64,000 nt of DNA from Liolophura sinensis (taxonomy: Eukaryota; Mollusca; Polyplacophora; Chitonida; Chitonidae): the NCBI RefSeq assembly GCF_032854445.1, contig NC_088297.1, positions 21,711,127-21,775,126 of the forward strand. Reading direction: 5' to 3'. Every line of letters starts with the position of its first letter. Position 1 is the first letter of the stretch. Shown piece by piece: positions 42,755 through 53,547 of this stretch. Made by a program: the position numbers and the translations under genes. The notes under the pieces are model-generated. The model was not told where the DNA came from. It made no database searches and saw only the letters and a program-made list of their open reading frames with translations.

Positions 42755-43078
42755 GGGCCCTCCGTGGCTCATTTAGATAGCGCGCTGTCTCAGTGTAATT
42801 ACCCATCAATACGGTCGCTGTGAGTTCAAGTCCAGCTCATTCTGGCTTCCTCTCCGGCGGTACGTGGGAAGGTGTTGCAACAACCTGCGGATGGTCGTGG
42901 GTTTCGTCCGGACTCTGTCCGGCTTCCTCCCAGCATAATGCTGGCCGCCGTCGCATAAGTGAAATATTCTTGAGTAGGCTTACAGCGTAAAACACCAATG
43001 AAATAAATAAATCTAACAACAGGGTGTGTGCCCCTAGTCCGGCGTAAAATACCAGTCAAGTAAATAAAGAAAATAAAT
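42755..43078 (+). mobile_element. SINE-A copy plus extra tail piece
   Basis: Head CCCTCCGTGGCTCATTTAGA, body, TAGGCTTA-containing end and an AATAAATAAAT tail to about 43011, then AACAACAGGGTGTG, then a second SINE-A 3' piece (GGCGTAAAATACCAGTCAAG with a tail). Confidence 0.85.
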
Positions 43079-43725
43079 CATTTGTCAACTGTAACAAATC
43101 ACACCAACGCTCGTCCACGTCCTTCCAGGATATCGGCCTATAACAGGCTTGTTCTCAAATGGCAACATCTGCTGCATACTGTAACGATAACACCCTCATT
43201 TCACTAAATACACAATATTTTTTTAACCTTACAGAGATAATTCTTCGTTTAGATTGCCCTAGATTTATCTTCATAACAAATCATTCAATTTTACAATCGC
43301 ACACATCTGTCGCTCCCATGCACTGTGTAGAAACCACCTGCTGTAGACCTATGTAAGCAGCCTTTACACCTGTACTTAGAATTCTTTGTAGGGTTACAAC
43401 TATAGTAGGCCCTTACACAACAAAACTTTCATGCACTGAGCTATACTGTACGGTTACTGCACGGTACGACCATCTTTGTGGTACTCCACAAGGGCCGCAG
43501 GTTACAGCACGGCAACCGTCCAATACTGGGGCGGCTGTTGCACAGTATTTCTTTTCTGGCCACAAAGTACCGTGTGGCTGAGCATTGCACTCTGTCGTAT
43601 GGGCATAGTCTTCGCGGTATGCCAACATAGGTCTGGAAGTTTGATGAAGTTATTTGGTGAAGCGTTGTGGCAACTCCGAGCGCTGCCTCGACCGGTTCCT
43701 TTTCACGGTATGGAACTATAAAATA
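43079..43725. other. Intergenic, unassigned
   Basis: TACTGTACGGTTACTGCACG-like palindromic sequence lies near 43445. Nothing else recognised. Confidence 0.35.
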
Positions 43726-43919
43726 AATGTATTTATTTATTTATTTATTTGGTTAATGTTTTACGCCGTCATCAAGGCAACCTACGAGCACTGCACTCTG
43801 TCGTATGATTGCCCTAGAGGAAGCCATCATGAGCTGAACTTGAACTCACAGCGGTAGCATTAGCGGGAGGCTCCTGGGTCATTGCGCCATGCCGAACTTC
43901 CTCGGCCACGGATGCCACA
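43726..43919 (-). mobile_element. SINE-A copy, internally deleted
   Basis: Starts with the TATTTATTTATTTGG tail, TTTTACGCCGTCATCAAG, then jumps to GAGGAAGCCATCATGAGCTG and the head region (GGCCACGGATGCC). The middle of the body is gone. Confidence 0.8.
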
Positions 43920-44935
43920 ATATTAAATAAATAAAGAAATTAAGAATAAAAGTGAAGCTATGACCTGGTTACTTTTTAAATTGACTTTGTGATTCTGTTT
44001 TAGACTGTTTTAGACGTCTTTTTTCTGAACTTATTACAGTGAAAATCAGGGACAGCATTTTTTCTACCGCATGCAGGGAAAGTGTATGTAAAGCTTAGAC
44101 GATATAGCGTCCACATCTGTATCTGGTAGCCGTTTTGTAAAGTGAACTATTCTTCATAGGATGACATAAAAAGTCCATCGCACGTACAACAAAACCTTCT
44201 GATCATATTATACGTGTTTTTATATGTCGTGTAAGAGAGCAACATCTCGCAGTCACTACCTGCATAAGTCCTGCATGTGGTTGGTTGAGTATAACTGTAT
44301 AAGCGGTCGGTGATATTTACATTTCTGGCCAAAACAAACACTGCAGCCAAAATTCCTAATGCTGCGTATATAAATCAAGTCTGTTACATGACATGATGAT
44401 GTAGCTTGTGTGTGTTACATACTCAGACACAGCACCACGTGGGGGCCAGGCTGCAGAGCATGGGACGGACCTCGAGCGGTTCACAGGCGGTGAAGTCCCG
44501 CCCGCGGCAGGCGGGTACGCGGAGCAACTCGTGGGTAGGGGAGATTTCGGCACATCGTCACATCGGCACATCGTCACATCGTCATCGCTCCTACTGCAAA
44601 CTGTGACGTCCTCGCTTATACAGCTCATTCGAGACGTGCCAGGATACGGGTTGATTTATTTGACGTTTTGATTACTTACAAACGCCCAATCTGTACGTAG
44701 TCTCGCGATTCCCAGTTATACAATAATTCTCATCTGACATAGGCACAGCATTGGTGCGATTGAGGTAAGTCAGATTAACCTGTATTTTCGCATTATATAT
44801 ATATATATCGTTAATACACCCTCGCTTATTTTCCGCCACCATATGGTGTAATTCACAGGGTTTACATATGCCTATACGTGCTTATCTGTTTATATGTAGC
44901 TATTTATGAATGGTATATACATATAGGATTTCTAT
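43920..44935. other. Intergenic, including a GC-rich patch
   Basis: The stretch 44430-44590 is clearly more GC-rich than its surroundings, with CACATCG repeats at 44552-44580. It could be a regulatory region or an unrecognised exon; no homology seen. A short TA run lies at 44796-44809. Confidence 0.35.
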
Positions 44936-44939
44936 TTTT

Positions 44940-46190
44940 GAGTTACACTGTGATGGTTGTGATGGTTCATTTTGGATTCCACTGTGATGGTTAGTTCCAT
45001 TGTGATTTTTATTTTTGAGTTCCACTGTGAAGGCTAGTATTGGGTTTAACTGTAATGGTTATTTTTGGGTTCCACTGTGATGGCTATTTTGGGGTTCCTT
45101 TGTGATGGTTATTTTGGAGTTCCACTGTGATGGTTATTTTCTGTTAACTCTGTGATAGCTATTTTTGGTTTCCACTGTGATGGTTATTTGTTGTTACCAC
45201 CGTGATAGCTATTTTTGGTTTCCACTGTGATGGCTATTTTGTGTTTCCATCCTGATAGCTATTTTTGGTTTCGACTGTGATAGTTATTTTTTGCTACCAC
45301 CGTGATAGCTATTTTTGGTTTCCACTGTGATGACTATTTTGTGTTTCCATCCTGATAGCTATTTTTGGTTTCGACTGTGATAGTTATTTTTTGTTACCAC
45401 CGTGATAGCTATTTTGGGTTTCCACTGCGATGGCTATTTTGTGTTTCCACCGTGATAGCTATTTTTGGTTTCCACTGTGATAGTTATTTGTTGCTCCCAC
45501 CCCCGCCCCATCACTAACACCACACACCTCCCCGCCAACCAACCACCACACGCACATTGTTCTTTTGACTGTTATCATTTCCGTGGTGACTATTATGTTT
45601 GGTTTTAACTGTTACTGGAACACTTCTGCTTTCAATTGTAGCATTCTTCATTTCTAGATCTCCTGCCATAGTCAGTCTTGGTTTGCACTGTAATCGTAAT
45701 TCTTGGCTTGCACTGTAACAGTTATTCTTGGTTTCCGCTGTAATAGTCATTCTTGCTTTGCACTGAACAGTCATTTTTGGTTTTTATTACTCATTGTTGG
45801 TTTGCACTGTAATAGTCATTGTTGGTTTGCACTGTAATAGTCATTGTTGGCTTGCATTGTAATAATCATTGTTGGTTTTCACTGTAATAGTGATTGTTAG
45901 TTTGCACTGTGATAGTGATTGTTGGTTTGCGCTGTAATAGTCGTTGATGGTTTTCACTGTAACAGTCATTGTTGGTTTGTACTGTGATAGTCATTGTTGG
46001 TTTTCACTGTAATAGTGATTGTTAGTTTGCACTGTGATAGTGATTGTTGGTTTGCGCTGTAATAGTCGTTGATGGTTTTCACTGTAACAGTCATTGTTGG
46101 TTTGTACTGTGATAGTCATTGTTGGTTTGCACTGTAATAGTGATTCTTGGTTTGAACTGTAATATTCATTGATCTCTTTTTTTTTAATTC
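44940..46190 (+). repeat. 25-bp satellite-like array in two subfamilies
   Basis: The first part (44940-45490) has units of TTGGTTTCCACTGTGATAGC plus TATTT. The second (45640-46180) has TTGGTTTGCACTGTAATAGT plus CATTG. Parts show higher-order duplication (about 100 bp in each block, for example 45240 against 45340, and 45890 against 46010). Confidence 0.93.
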
Positions 46191-46570
46191 TCTGTGATTG
46201 TTTTAGACTGGCTCAGAAGTGTCTTGCAAGCTACAGGTTGGTTTAGATGTGTATAGATGAGTACAAGGTGAAGTTATATACAGTGCAGACTAGAGCGAAA
46301 TGTCAAGTTCGCCTCGATGGACGCTTCGGCTCATGCCGCCCCCCCCCCCCCTTCCTCTCATCTTTATCTTGGTGTAGCTCAAAATTACACCAGTCATGGT
46401 TTATCACTATATTGCCCCCAGGGGTTCCCCATCAAGCCATACAGCCAAGGGGGTTTACGACCCGAGCTGCGGCAAGGCAAGCTAACATATCAGCAAATGG
46501 AAAATTGTACTTCCCATGCCATTATGCAAAGAGATGGCGGGATGAATGGTTTACCCAATGTCCTGTGGTT
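46191..46570. other. Intergenic, unassigned
   Basis: A C run lies at 46338-46350. No homology recognised for the small open frames. Confidence 0.4.
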
Positions 46571-46574
46571 TAGT

Positions 46575-46985
46575 GGGAGTGTCATATCTTGTGTCAATAA
46601 GTTGTAGTTCAGTGATAATGTCATGTCAGAATCCTGTGGTTTAGTGGAAATGTCCTGTCTGGTGTCGGTAGCCCTTGGTTTATTGGGAATGTCCTGTCTG
46701 GTATCAGCATACGGTTGTTTAGTGGGAGTGTCATGTCTGGTGTCAATATCCGGTGGTTTAGGGGCAGTGTTTTGTCTGGTGTCACTATCTGATGGTTTAT
46801 TGACAGTGTCCTGTCTGGTGTCAGTATCCAGTGGTTAAGTGGGAGTGTCCAATCTGGTGTCAATATCCGGTGGTTAGTCAGAGTATCAAGTCTTCAGGTG
46901 TGAGTATCCTGTGGTTTGCTGCGAGTGTCCAGTCTTGTGTTAATATCCGGTGGTTTAATGGGGATATCATGTCTGGTGTCACGCT
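46575..46985 (+). repeat. 39-bp minisatellite, intergenic
   Basis: About ten units built from GTGTCCTGTCTGGTGTCAGT and ATCCGGTGGTTTAGTGGGA. The open frames on both strands here are artefacts. Confidence 0.93.
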
Positions 46986-47034
46986 CAGTTGTATTACTAG
47001 TACTCTGCACCATGCAGTAGAGCCCTAAGCCTGG

Positions 47035-47215
47035 ACGTAAAGGTGTCCAAACTGCCTGACGTCAGACCAATAGCTCTTGACCAGTAAGGCCTCGGATTCG
47101 AATCCGGCTCTCGCCGGCTTGACGACAACTTTACTTGTACATCTGTAGGTTTTAAGTAGCCTCTTGATGTACATTAATTTCCTGGAACCTGTAAACCTGA
47201 AAACCATGAAAAATA
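47035..47215 (+). repeat. tRNA-like dispersed element (possible SINE)
   Basis: CTCGGATTCGAATCCGGCTC is a good T-arm/B-box, but no complete cloverleaf can be folded around it. Probably the head of another tRNA-derived element. Confidence 0.35.
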
Positions 47216-48115
47216 TGATTCAGTACTCTCATGCAAGAAGTTCGTCGATGGACTATCTGACTAAATAAATGTTTTATCAAAGGTGTCAGGAAGGACACGT
47301 TGCCATTGTGAAGCAGACCGAATATAAACACCTGTATTGCATATAATGATTGTATTACCTGTCCACTGGCCTATATACGAATTAACAATTACTTACCTTC
47401 CAATCGGTATACCTGACGCACATATAGGGTATAGGGTGTGCCAAAATGCCGGCAGATCACTACAGCAATGAAAAGAGTTCCTTTGTCCTTGACTCGCTTC
47501 GCACGAGACATCCGACAAAACGCGAATGCCGTTATTTTAGAGTCAACAGTATCGCGTCTCACATGAGCCCGTGCAGTTTCGTTACACTTTAGCCGAAGTG
47601 CGTGTGATAATGTAGAGACACAGGTGTGTATGGAAAACGAGCAACGCTATAAGTGTGTAGTATACAACGGTAGGTGGATTACTTACGTGTTCTAAATAGG
47701 CTAGGAAGGCCTTAAATTGCCGCTGATAAGAATGTGGATTTTACCAGGTCTCAAGTGCTTATACATAAGGCAGTTACTATACATACAGAAGGTATGAGTT
47801 GCCGCCGAATGTCATTATTGGCATTGGCAGATATATGGGTCTGCATATGAGGTATGTGCCTGTGAGTAAAAACAGCAGTTGGTAGGGGTAAGGGTGGGGG
47901 TGGGATGTGTTGAAGTTAGGGGGAAGAGGGGTGGTGCTTTTCTTTGGGTGATTGAGGGCATTCTCTGGGTACATGAAAATAGTGGGGTGTTTAGTTCACG
48001 TATTCGACTGGTCAAATTACACAATCTCTGGAGAGTTATGGTTAAGTTCTGCTTGTGTCGGTTTATATTGTCAGTTTGGACTAATAGGGCTACACGTCCT
48101 GACACCAAATAAATT
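47216..48115. other. Intergenic, unassigned
   Basis: Nothing recognisable. Confidence 0.4.
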
Positions 48116-48200
48116 GAGTTATTCATCTGACTGGTGTTTTACAACGCACTCATATTGCACTTGTACGACGGCGGCCAGCGTTATGGCGGGAGCGAAATAA
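48116..48200 (-). mobile_element. SINE-A 3' fragment
   Basis: GACTGGTGTTTTACAACGCA, then GTACGACGGCGGCCAGCGTT and ATGGCGGGA. Confidence 0.75.
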
Positions 48201-48289
48201 ATGACGTACTGATTCATAATTATGTTATGGCTTTGATCAACCAAGAAACTAAAATTCCAATCAATCAAAATAATGACACAATTAGACAA

Positions 48290-48840
48290 GGAAACTAATC
48301 TTCCAACATGCCAACCAAACATGAAAACCAATCAACCAACTGATGAAACGAGTATGTAAAGAACCATGCAAAGAACCAATCACCTAAGCGATCAAACAAA
48401 TCGCCCAAACGAACGTCCAAGCAACCAAACAACAAGTTACACAACAAATCACCAGTCGCCCATACATGTACGACCATACATGCCACCACCCAGTCGACCA
48501 TACAAGCAACCACCTGGGCAACCATACAAGCAATCACCCAGACGACCATGCAAGCAACCATCCAGACGACCATGCAAGCAACCATCTGGGCAACCATGCA
48601 AGTAACCACCCAGACCACCATGCAAGCAACCACCTAGACCACCATGTAAGCAACCACCCAGACAACCATGCAAGCAGCCACCCAGGCGACCATGCAAGCA
48701 ATACAACGACTATGCAAAGAACAAATCAAACAACCACGCAACCAACCACTCAACCAACTACGCAACCAACCAACTAAATGACCCTCCAAATAACAATGCA
48801 ATCAACCAAATAAATGACTACGCCAACTACCTCCAAACAA
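48290..48840 (+). repeat. 24-bp minisatellite, intergenic
   Basis: Units of ACCATGCAAGCAACCACCCA plus GACG or TGGG, about 14 regular copies at 48470-48710 with decayed CAACCAA units on both sides. Open frames on both strands are repeat artefacts. Confidence 0.93.
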
Positions 48841-49168
48841 CCATGCAGAAAACCTACTACCGGGAGTTTAAATTGCTTATGGACCGAACTATATAGACTT
48901 ATACTGGTTGTATCTTTACCCCGCACATGCTTGTAGTCTTAGTGTGACTTTTCTTTAATTGCAGTGACAAATGAGTGTAAACGTGCATTGAGAAGGATCC
49001 CCAACTATAACATCAAGATATCCAGGTGGAAACAACACTTTCTGTTTTGCCCACGTGTTCCTATTATCTGGGTATTGCAGTGTAAAGCAGACAGCAGGGA
49101 TTAGCGAGATGGAATATCCGAGTTTCTAGTCAACAGTTCGAGAATCGAAATTCCAAACTTGCCCAACC
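48841..49168 (+). other. 5' flank of the CaaX-protein gene
   Basis: A TAG at 49127-49129 is in frame with the start codon at 49169, with no ATG between. No core promoter motif is certain. Confidence 0.4.
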
Positions 49169-49511
49169 ATGCCTAGCGAGAAAGAACTCCAACTTGAGAC
49201 TCTTCAGGCTCTTTCGCCATTGGACAAAAACGGCCGCGACGTCGTGTCGGAAGCGTCGCGGAAACTCTTTATGAACTTTGTGAAGACGGAACCGTGCGTC
49301 CACGGAGTGTTTTTCAAGGAAACCGAAGAAGATCCGGAAAAGAAGCATATAGGAAGAAGAGTGTTCAACTGGCCGAAGTTCGCCACGGCGTTCGTCGCCA
49401 GCGCGCTCATAAAGATGAAGGACGCTTACAAATTCCACTCCATGCTAAAAAAGGACAAAATTGAAGAGGATTTAAGGGCGATGTACGAAGGTTTACCGTG
49501 GAAAAAAATTG
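49169..49511 (+). CDS. CaaX-protein gene exon 1
   Basis: Starts at the first ATG after an upstream stop in frame. Encodes MPSEKELQLETLQALSPLDK through YEGLPWKKI and ends in phase 1 at G|GCAAGT, a GC-type donor. Retention of the intron would add only KFTICLFTCLIIYL before a stop at 49556. Confidence 0.8.
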
Positions 49512-52500
49512 GCAAGTTTACCATTTGTCTATTTACTTGTTTGATTATTTATTTATAGTCACACTGCACTTGTATCATATCAGAATGATGTTGCCTCGTA
49601 GTAAACTTCTCCCAACACTCGTAAAACCACAGCGTTGCATTTTACACTTAAGAGGCTGGAGAAATGACCGATCACACTTTCAAAGTGTTACACAGAACAT
49701 GTACAACTGTTACATATAAGACTTACACTGTTACATATAACACTTACGAGTGTTACGTAGAACACATTCAAAGTGTGGTCACTCTTTCAACCATTTAAGT
49801 GTTAAATGCAGCACTTTCATGTAAAAGTTAACCTCGACATGCGTGCTGCCTGACTAAAACACCATCCTATAGACACCAGACATGATATTAACATTGATCT
49901 TGTTATAAACCTCAAAGTCTGTAACATAAACCACCAGTTCGACTGACGAAGGGCACTTCATTTTCTCCACCATGCAACAAACGGTCATGCGCAGCCACTG
50001 TATGTGTGAAATATCCCTAAGTGCTACGTTATGCACTAATCAAATAAATACGTAAGTAAATAAATAAGAAAATAAGTAAATAAGTAAGTAATTAAATAAA
50101 TAAATAATGAAGTAAATAATGAAATGTTGTGTTTTTTCCCCAGGTTTCCAGATCTACACGCATTTATATCCAACAGTCGTCATGGACGAAACAAAGCAAG
50201 TTTGCCTGGAAGATTATATTGAAGATGGAGGGTAAGCTTTGCTTTAGCGTTCTTAATCTCTGAATAATGAATTGTTTTATCAAGTGAAAACACCAGCTGG
50301 AGTGAAATGAACTCGTGTAAATGTGTCGACTGAACACTAACGACAGTGTCGAAAGTGTGAAGTGTTAATATTTGAAAGTGATCTGAAATTGAATGAACAA
50401 ATGGATGAATCAACCAATGAATGCATCAATCAACTTATCAATCAATCACCAATTAAGTGAATTAATCCAAATTGATGTTATTTGTGTGTGTGAAGTGGAA
50501 TGAATATTAAGTACTTGTAGGCAGAGTATCTGAAACAATAATAAATGAAACCTAATTGAAAATAGACAAATGAATGAAATATGAATATATTAAAGGATCA
50601 AAATTAAAAAAATAAAAAAAAATGAATGAATAAACGAATCAACTAACGTGATATGAATGTGTGAACTCGAAAGTGAAAATGAATAAATGAATGATTGAAT
50701 GATTGGATGGAAGCGTGGAGGAGTATATCATGCAAGTTACCGTTACGATCAAGTTTACTGGCAAATAGATGTCCCTATGACAGGTAGGATATCGCCGATT
50801 AATTAGACCATGTCCGAACCGGATTAGTTTGCGAATTTTATTCAGTTGAAGGCCTATGTATATATAACAGATATAACAGATTATAATGTTGCATTCTCTT
50901 TGCACATGACAATAAACGTACGTTATGGGGGGGGGGGGTATATTTGAAGTTTCCCCTTTTTATAATTCTGGCCTTGTAGTGTGTGCATTTCACCAGAATT
51001 ACCCCTTCCCCAAATTACCCACATCATTTTGCTAAATGTCGAGGTAATTTTATCATTACTGGCATCCTGTTCAGCAATTTGTCCCAGTTTTGTATAGCAT
51101 GCGGTATGGTATATGTAGACAATTTTGGCTGTAGATTAATCGCATATGTACATGTATGTATAAACATAGCGGTCATGCAGTCTGTCGAAATTTACATGCA
51201 AATGTATAACGGATATCGGCTATTATACATTATGTGTATAGTTTATAGATAATTCTGAGCAGTTATGTTGTAATTTAGAATAATTTTATACAAATAAAGC
51301 CTTTGTTAGTAATCAAGGGACCTACGCGGCCGAGAGGGGTTAGCACTTGGGCGCGGTGCCATGACCGACGATCCTCTCACCGTCGCTGAGAGTTCAGCTC
51401 ATGTCGGTTTCATCTCCGGCCGTACGTGGGAAGGTATTCCAGCAACCTCCGAATCGTCGTGGGTTTCCCACGGGCTTTACCCTGTTGCCTCTTACTAGTG
51501 AAACATTCTTGAGCACGGCGTAAAACATCGGTCAAATAAGTAAATAAATACTTTGTGGTCACCATGCAGTAACGCTGTCTATAATGTGGCGTTTTTACCG
51601 GCTAATTGTTTTAAGAAGTCTATACCGTACTGGAGATTTTTTGCAAGAAATTCGTTTTCGTTAATAAAATAAAATTTTCTGCATTGACCAAGAATGGCTA
51701 AAATCATTACCTGTCATTAAATATCAGACTCGTTCGCTTTATAAATTTCAGGATCGCTATTGCTGATTCTTAACATTAACGCGTAGACAGACTAGGCTGC
51801 TATTTTGTGATAGGTAATTAGTTGGACTATTCTAAAATAATAGGTGGCGGAGGGGTCTAGCATCCCAGAGCGGCGCAATTTCACAGGAACCTCTCACCAA
51901 TGCGATGGCTGTTAGTTCAAGTCCAGCTCATGCTGGCCTCCTCTCTGGTCGTACGTGGGAAAGTCTGTCAGCAACCTGCCAATGGTCGTGGGTCTATCAC
52001 GGCCTCTTTCCAGTTTCCTCCCACCATAATGCCGCCACGTATAAGTGAAATATTCTTAAGCACGGCGTAAAGCACCAATCAAACAAATAAATAAATAAAA
52101 TAATAGCAAAAAATCGATTGGATTTGCCGTGATTGACTTTTTGTCCAAAATGTACGGTATACACTTTTGTTAAAAAATCGGTTAACAGGAAATCTGTTGT
52201 CTAAGTGATGCTAGAATGTATATTGTTATTATAACATAATACTGTGTCATATTCAACATAATATCCTGTTAGTCTAATGCAATTGTTATTTTTGAATTAA
52301 TAACTTATATATGCTATATTTAACAGAATAATCTGATGCAATAACAGAATATATTCTAGCATCACCTAAACAATAGGCTTTCTGTTAAATTTAACAGGTT
52401 ATTTTTCTACTGTATATTAAGCTTATGTTAATGACTGGCAATTAAGTTATGTAATGTTTCGTTTTAGTCATGAGTGGGCAGAGCGCCTGATGGCGGACAT

Positions 52501-53049
52501 AACGAGTCCTGATTGGATGAAAAAGACGATGCGCCGACTAATCAAAGGCCACTATTCTGACGAGGAGTACAACAGAGACATGAACGTGCTGTTTGTGAAG
52601 CTTCACCTCCTAGACCCTCAGTCAGTCATCCCGGCTTATCAGTACCTGCTCAGTTGCCGAGGTTAGTTGTTTTTTTGACAATCAATCAATCAATCAGTCA
52701 TCATGCTGTCCGTAAAACTATTCCTCCTAGACCCTCAGTTGGTCATCCCGGCTTATCAGTACCTGCTCAGTTGTCAAGGTCAGTGGTTTGTCTAACAATC
52801 AACAAGTCATCATGCAACCCATCAATACATCAACCAGGAAATCAGTTATCAATCAACCAATCCATCCATCAATCAACCAATCAATTAATTATCCATCAAC
52901 CATTCAATCTATCAATTACTCATCCATACATCCATTTATCCACCTATCAATTGTTTGTGAAAGTTCCCAATCAGTCATCCCGTTTTATCAGTATCTCATC
53001 AGCTGTTGAGGTGGCTGCCGTGTAATCAATCGATCAATCAAAGAAACAC

Positions 53050-53105
<56 letters not shown>

Positions 53106-53547
53106 GTCAGTCAGTCAGTCAGTCAGTCAGTCAGTCAGTCAGTCAGCCAGTCAGTCAGTCAGCCAGTCAGTCAGTCAGTCAAGCAAACAATCAACTAATC
53201 GATCAACGATCAATCAATCAATCAGATTGTCACTAAGTTAGTCTTATTGGATTAAGTGGTCTCTGTTGACAGCACTGCCTGCGGTTAACTTGGAGCTGGC
53301 CACACGGAACTACCTAGGCGGACCTTTTGAGTGGAAGTCCGTCCGCAAGGAGATAGAGTCCGCAGTGAACTGCCCGTCTCTGCCAATGAACGTGTCGCGA
53401 CTGAGTTTGGACGACCTGGAGATTTACTACGGTGTCCAAGTGGACGAGTTTATCGTGACGGAGTGCCGGAACCACGGATTCTGGACGGGAGAAAGACCGG
53501 ACAACCGGAGGACTTCCAAATTCAAAGACCGCTGTCAGCTCATGTAG
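49169..53547 (+). CDS. Unrecognised 299-residue protein with C-terminal CaaX box (4 exons)
   Basis: Four exons (49169-49511, 50144-50231, 52468-52661, 53273-53547) join in phase to exactly 900 bp. The product is soluble-looking, charged and probably mostly helical, with no signal peptide or membrane segment. Segments include ASRKLFMNFVKTEPCVHGVF, EWAERLMADITSPDWMKKTM, PAYQYLLSC and NYLGGPFEWKSVRKEIES. It ends KFKDRCQLM: CQLM is a CaaX box whose last Met favours farnesylation, and the basic residues before it are typical of prenylated membrane-associated proteins. Supporting reality: a stop in frame upstream of the ATG, matching phases at all three junctions, and higher GC content than the flanking DNA. 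Intron 1 has a GC donor. I recognise no family, and function is unknown. Confidence 0.78.
49512..50143 (+). other. CaaX-protein gene intron 1
   Basis: GC-AG intron. It holds CACTTA-GTGTTACA palindromic units at 49720-49810, a decayed SINE-A-like 3' piece (about 49930-50050, ending GTGAAATATCCCTAAGTGC) and an AAATAAGTAAAT simple repeat (50040-50125). Confidence 0.5.
50144..50231 (+). CDS. CaaX-protein gene exon 2
   Basis: Acceptor TTTTTTCCCCAG, donor GTAAGC, phase 1 to phase 2. It encodes FQIYTHLYPTVVMDETKQVC and LEDYIEDG. Confidence 0.78.
50232..51316 (+). other. CaaX-protein gene intron 2, first part
   Basis: AATGAATGAAT-like simple-sequence stretches (50390-50700) and a G run at 50927-50938. 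No gene recognised. Confidence 0.45.
51317..51550 (+). mobile_element. SINE-A copy
   Basis: Diverged head ACCTACGCGGCCGAGAGGGG, TCCGGCCGTACGTGGGAAGG, and a tail TCAAATAAGTAAATAAAT. Confidence 0.85.
51842..52104 (+). mobile_element. SINE-A copy
   Basis: Diverged head, CTCACCAATGCGATGGCTG, GTTCAAGTCCAGCTCATGCT, and a tail ACCAATCAAACAAATAAATA. Confidence 0.85.
52105..52467 (+). other. CaaX-protein gene intron 2, end
   Basis: Contains a loose inverted pair of CTGTTGTCTAAGTGATGCTA (52194) and TAGCATCACCTAAACAATAG (52357), about 180 bp apart, suggesting a small palindromic element. Confidence 0.5.
52468..52661 (+). CDS. CaaX-protein gene exon 3
   Basis: Acceptor TCGTTTTAG, donor GTTAGT, phase 2 to phase 1. 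It encodes HEWAERLMADITSPDWMKKT, then KLHLLDPQSVIPAYQYLLSC. The end of the exon and its donor are repeated in the following intron. Confidence 0.8.
52579..53020 (+). repeat. About 117-bp partial tandem repeat carrying an exon end and splice donor (CaaX-protein gene exon 3)
   Basis: GTCATCCCG of the exon (52625) recurs at 52742 (+117) and 52974 (+232, two periods). Copy 2 keeps CCTCCTAGACCCTCAG, GGCTTATCAGTACCTGCTCA and a usable donor (CAAG followed by GTCAGT). Copy 3 is diverged. The expected copy between them has decayed into ATCAATCA-type simple repeat. Confidence 0.88.
53025..53230 (+). repeat. (ATCA)n and (GTCA)n simple repeats
   Basis: TCAATCAATC changes to GTCAGTCAGT at 53103. A homogeneous tract ends about 45 bp before the exon-4 acceptor. 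Gln/Ser-rich open frames here are artefacts. Confidence 0.97.
53273..53547 (+). CDS. CaaX-protein gene exon 4 (CQLM, stop)
   Basis: Acceptor CTCTGTTGACAG. It encodes LPAVNLELATRNYLGGPFEW through FIVTECRNHGFW and KFKDRCQLM, with stop TAG at 53545-53547. Confidence 0.82.

Noticed and set aside
44408-44671. GC-rich patch as an unknown exon
   Set aside because: Open frames on both strands, no homology, no convincing splice pair; left as unassigned.
47085-47125. Possible tRNA gene with a perfect T-arm-like GGATTCGAATCC
   Set aside because: No matching acceptor, D or anticodon stems upstream at the right distance; more likely a tRNA-derived repeat head.
48295-48777. Overlapping repeat-protein open frames on both strands
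   Set aside because: 24-bp minisatellite, a multiple of three, open in several frames; no start context or exon structure.
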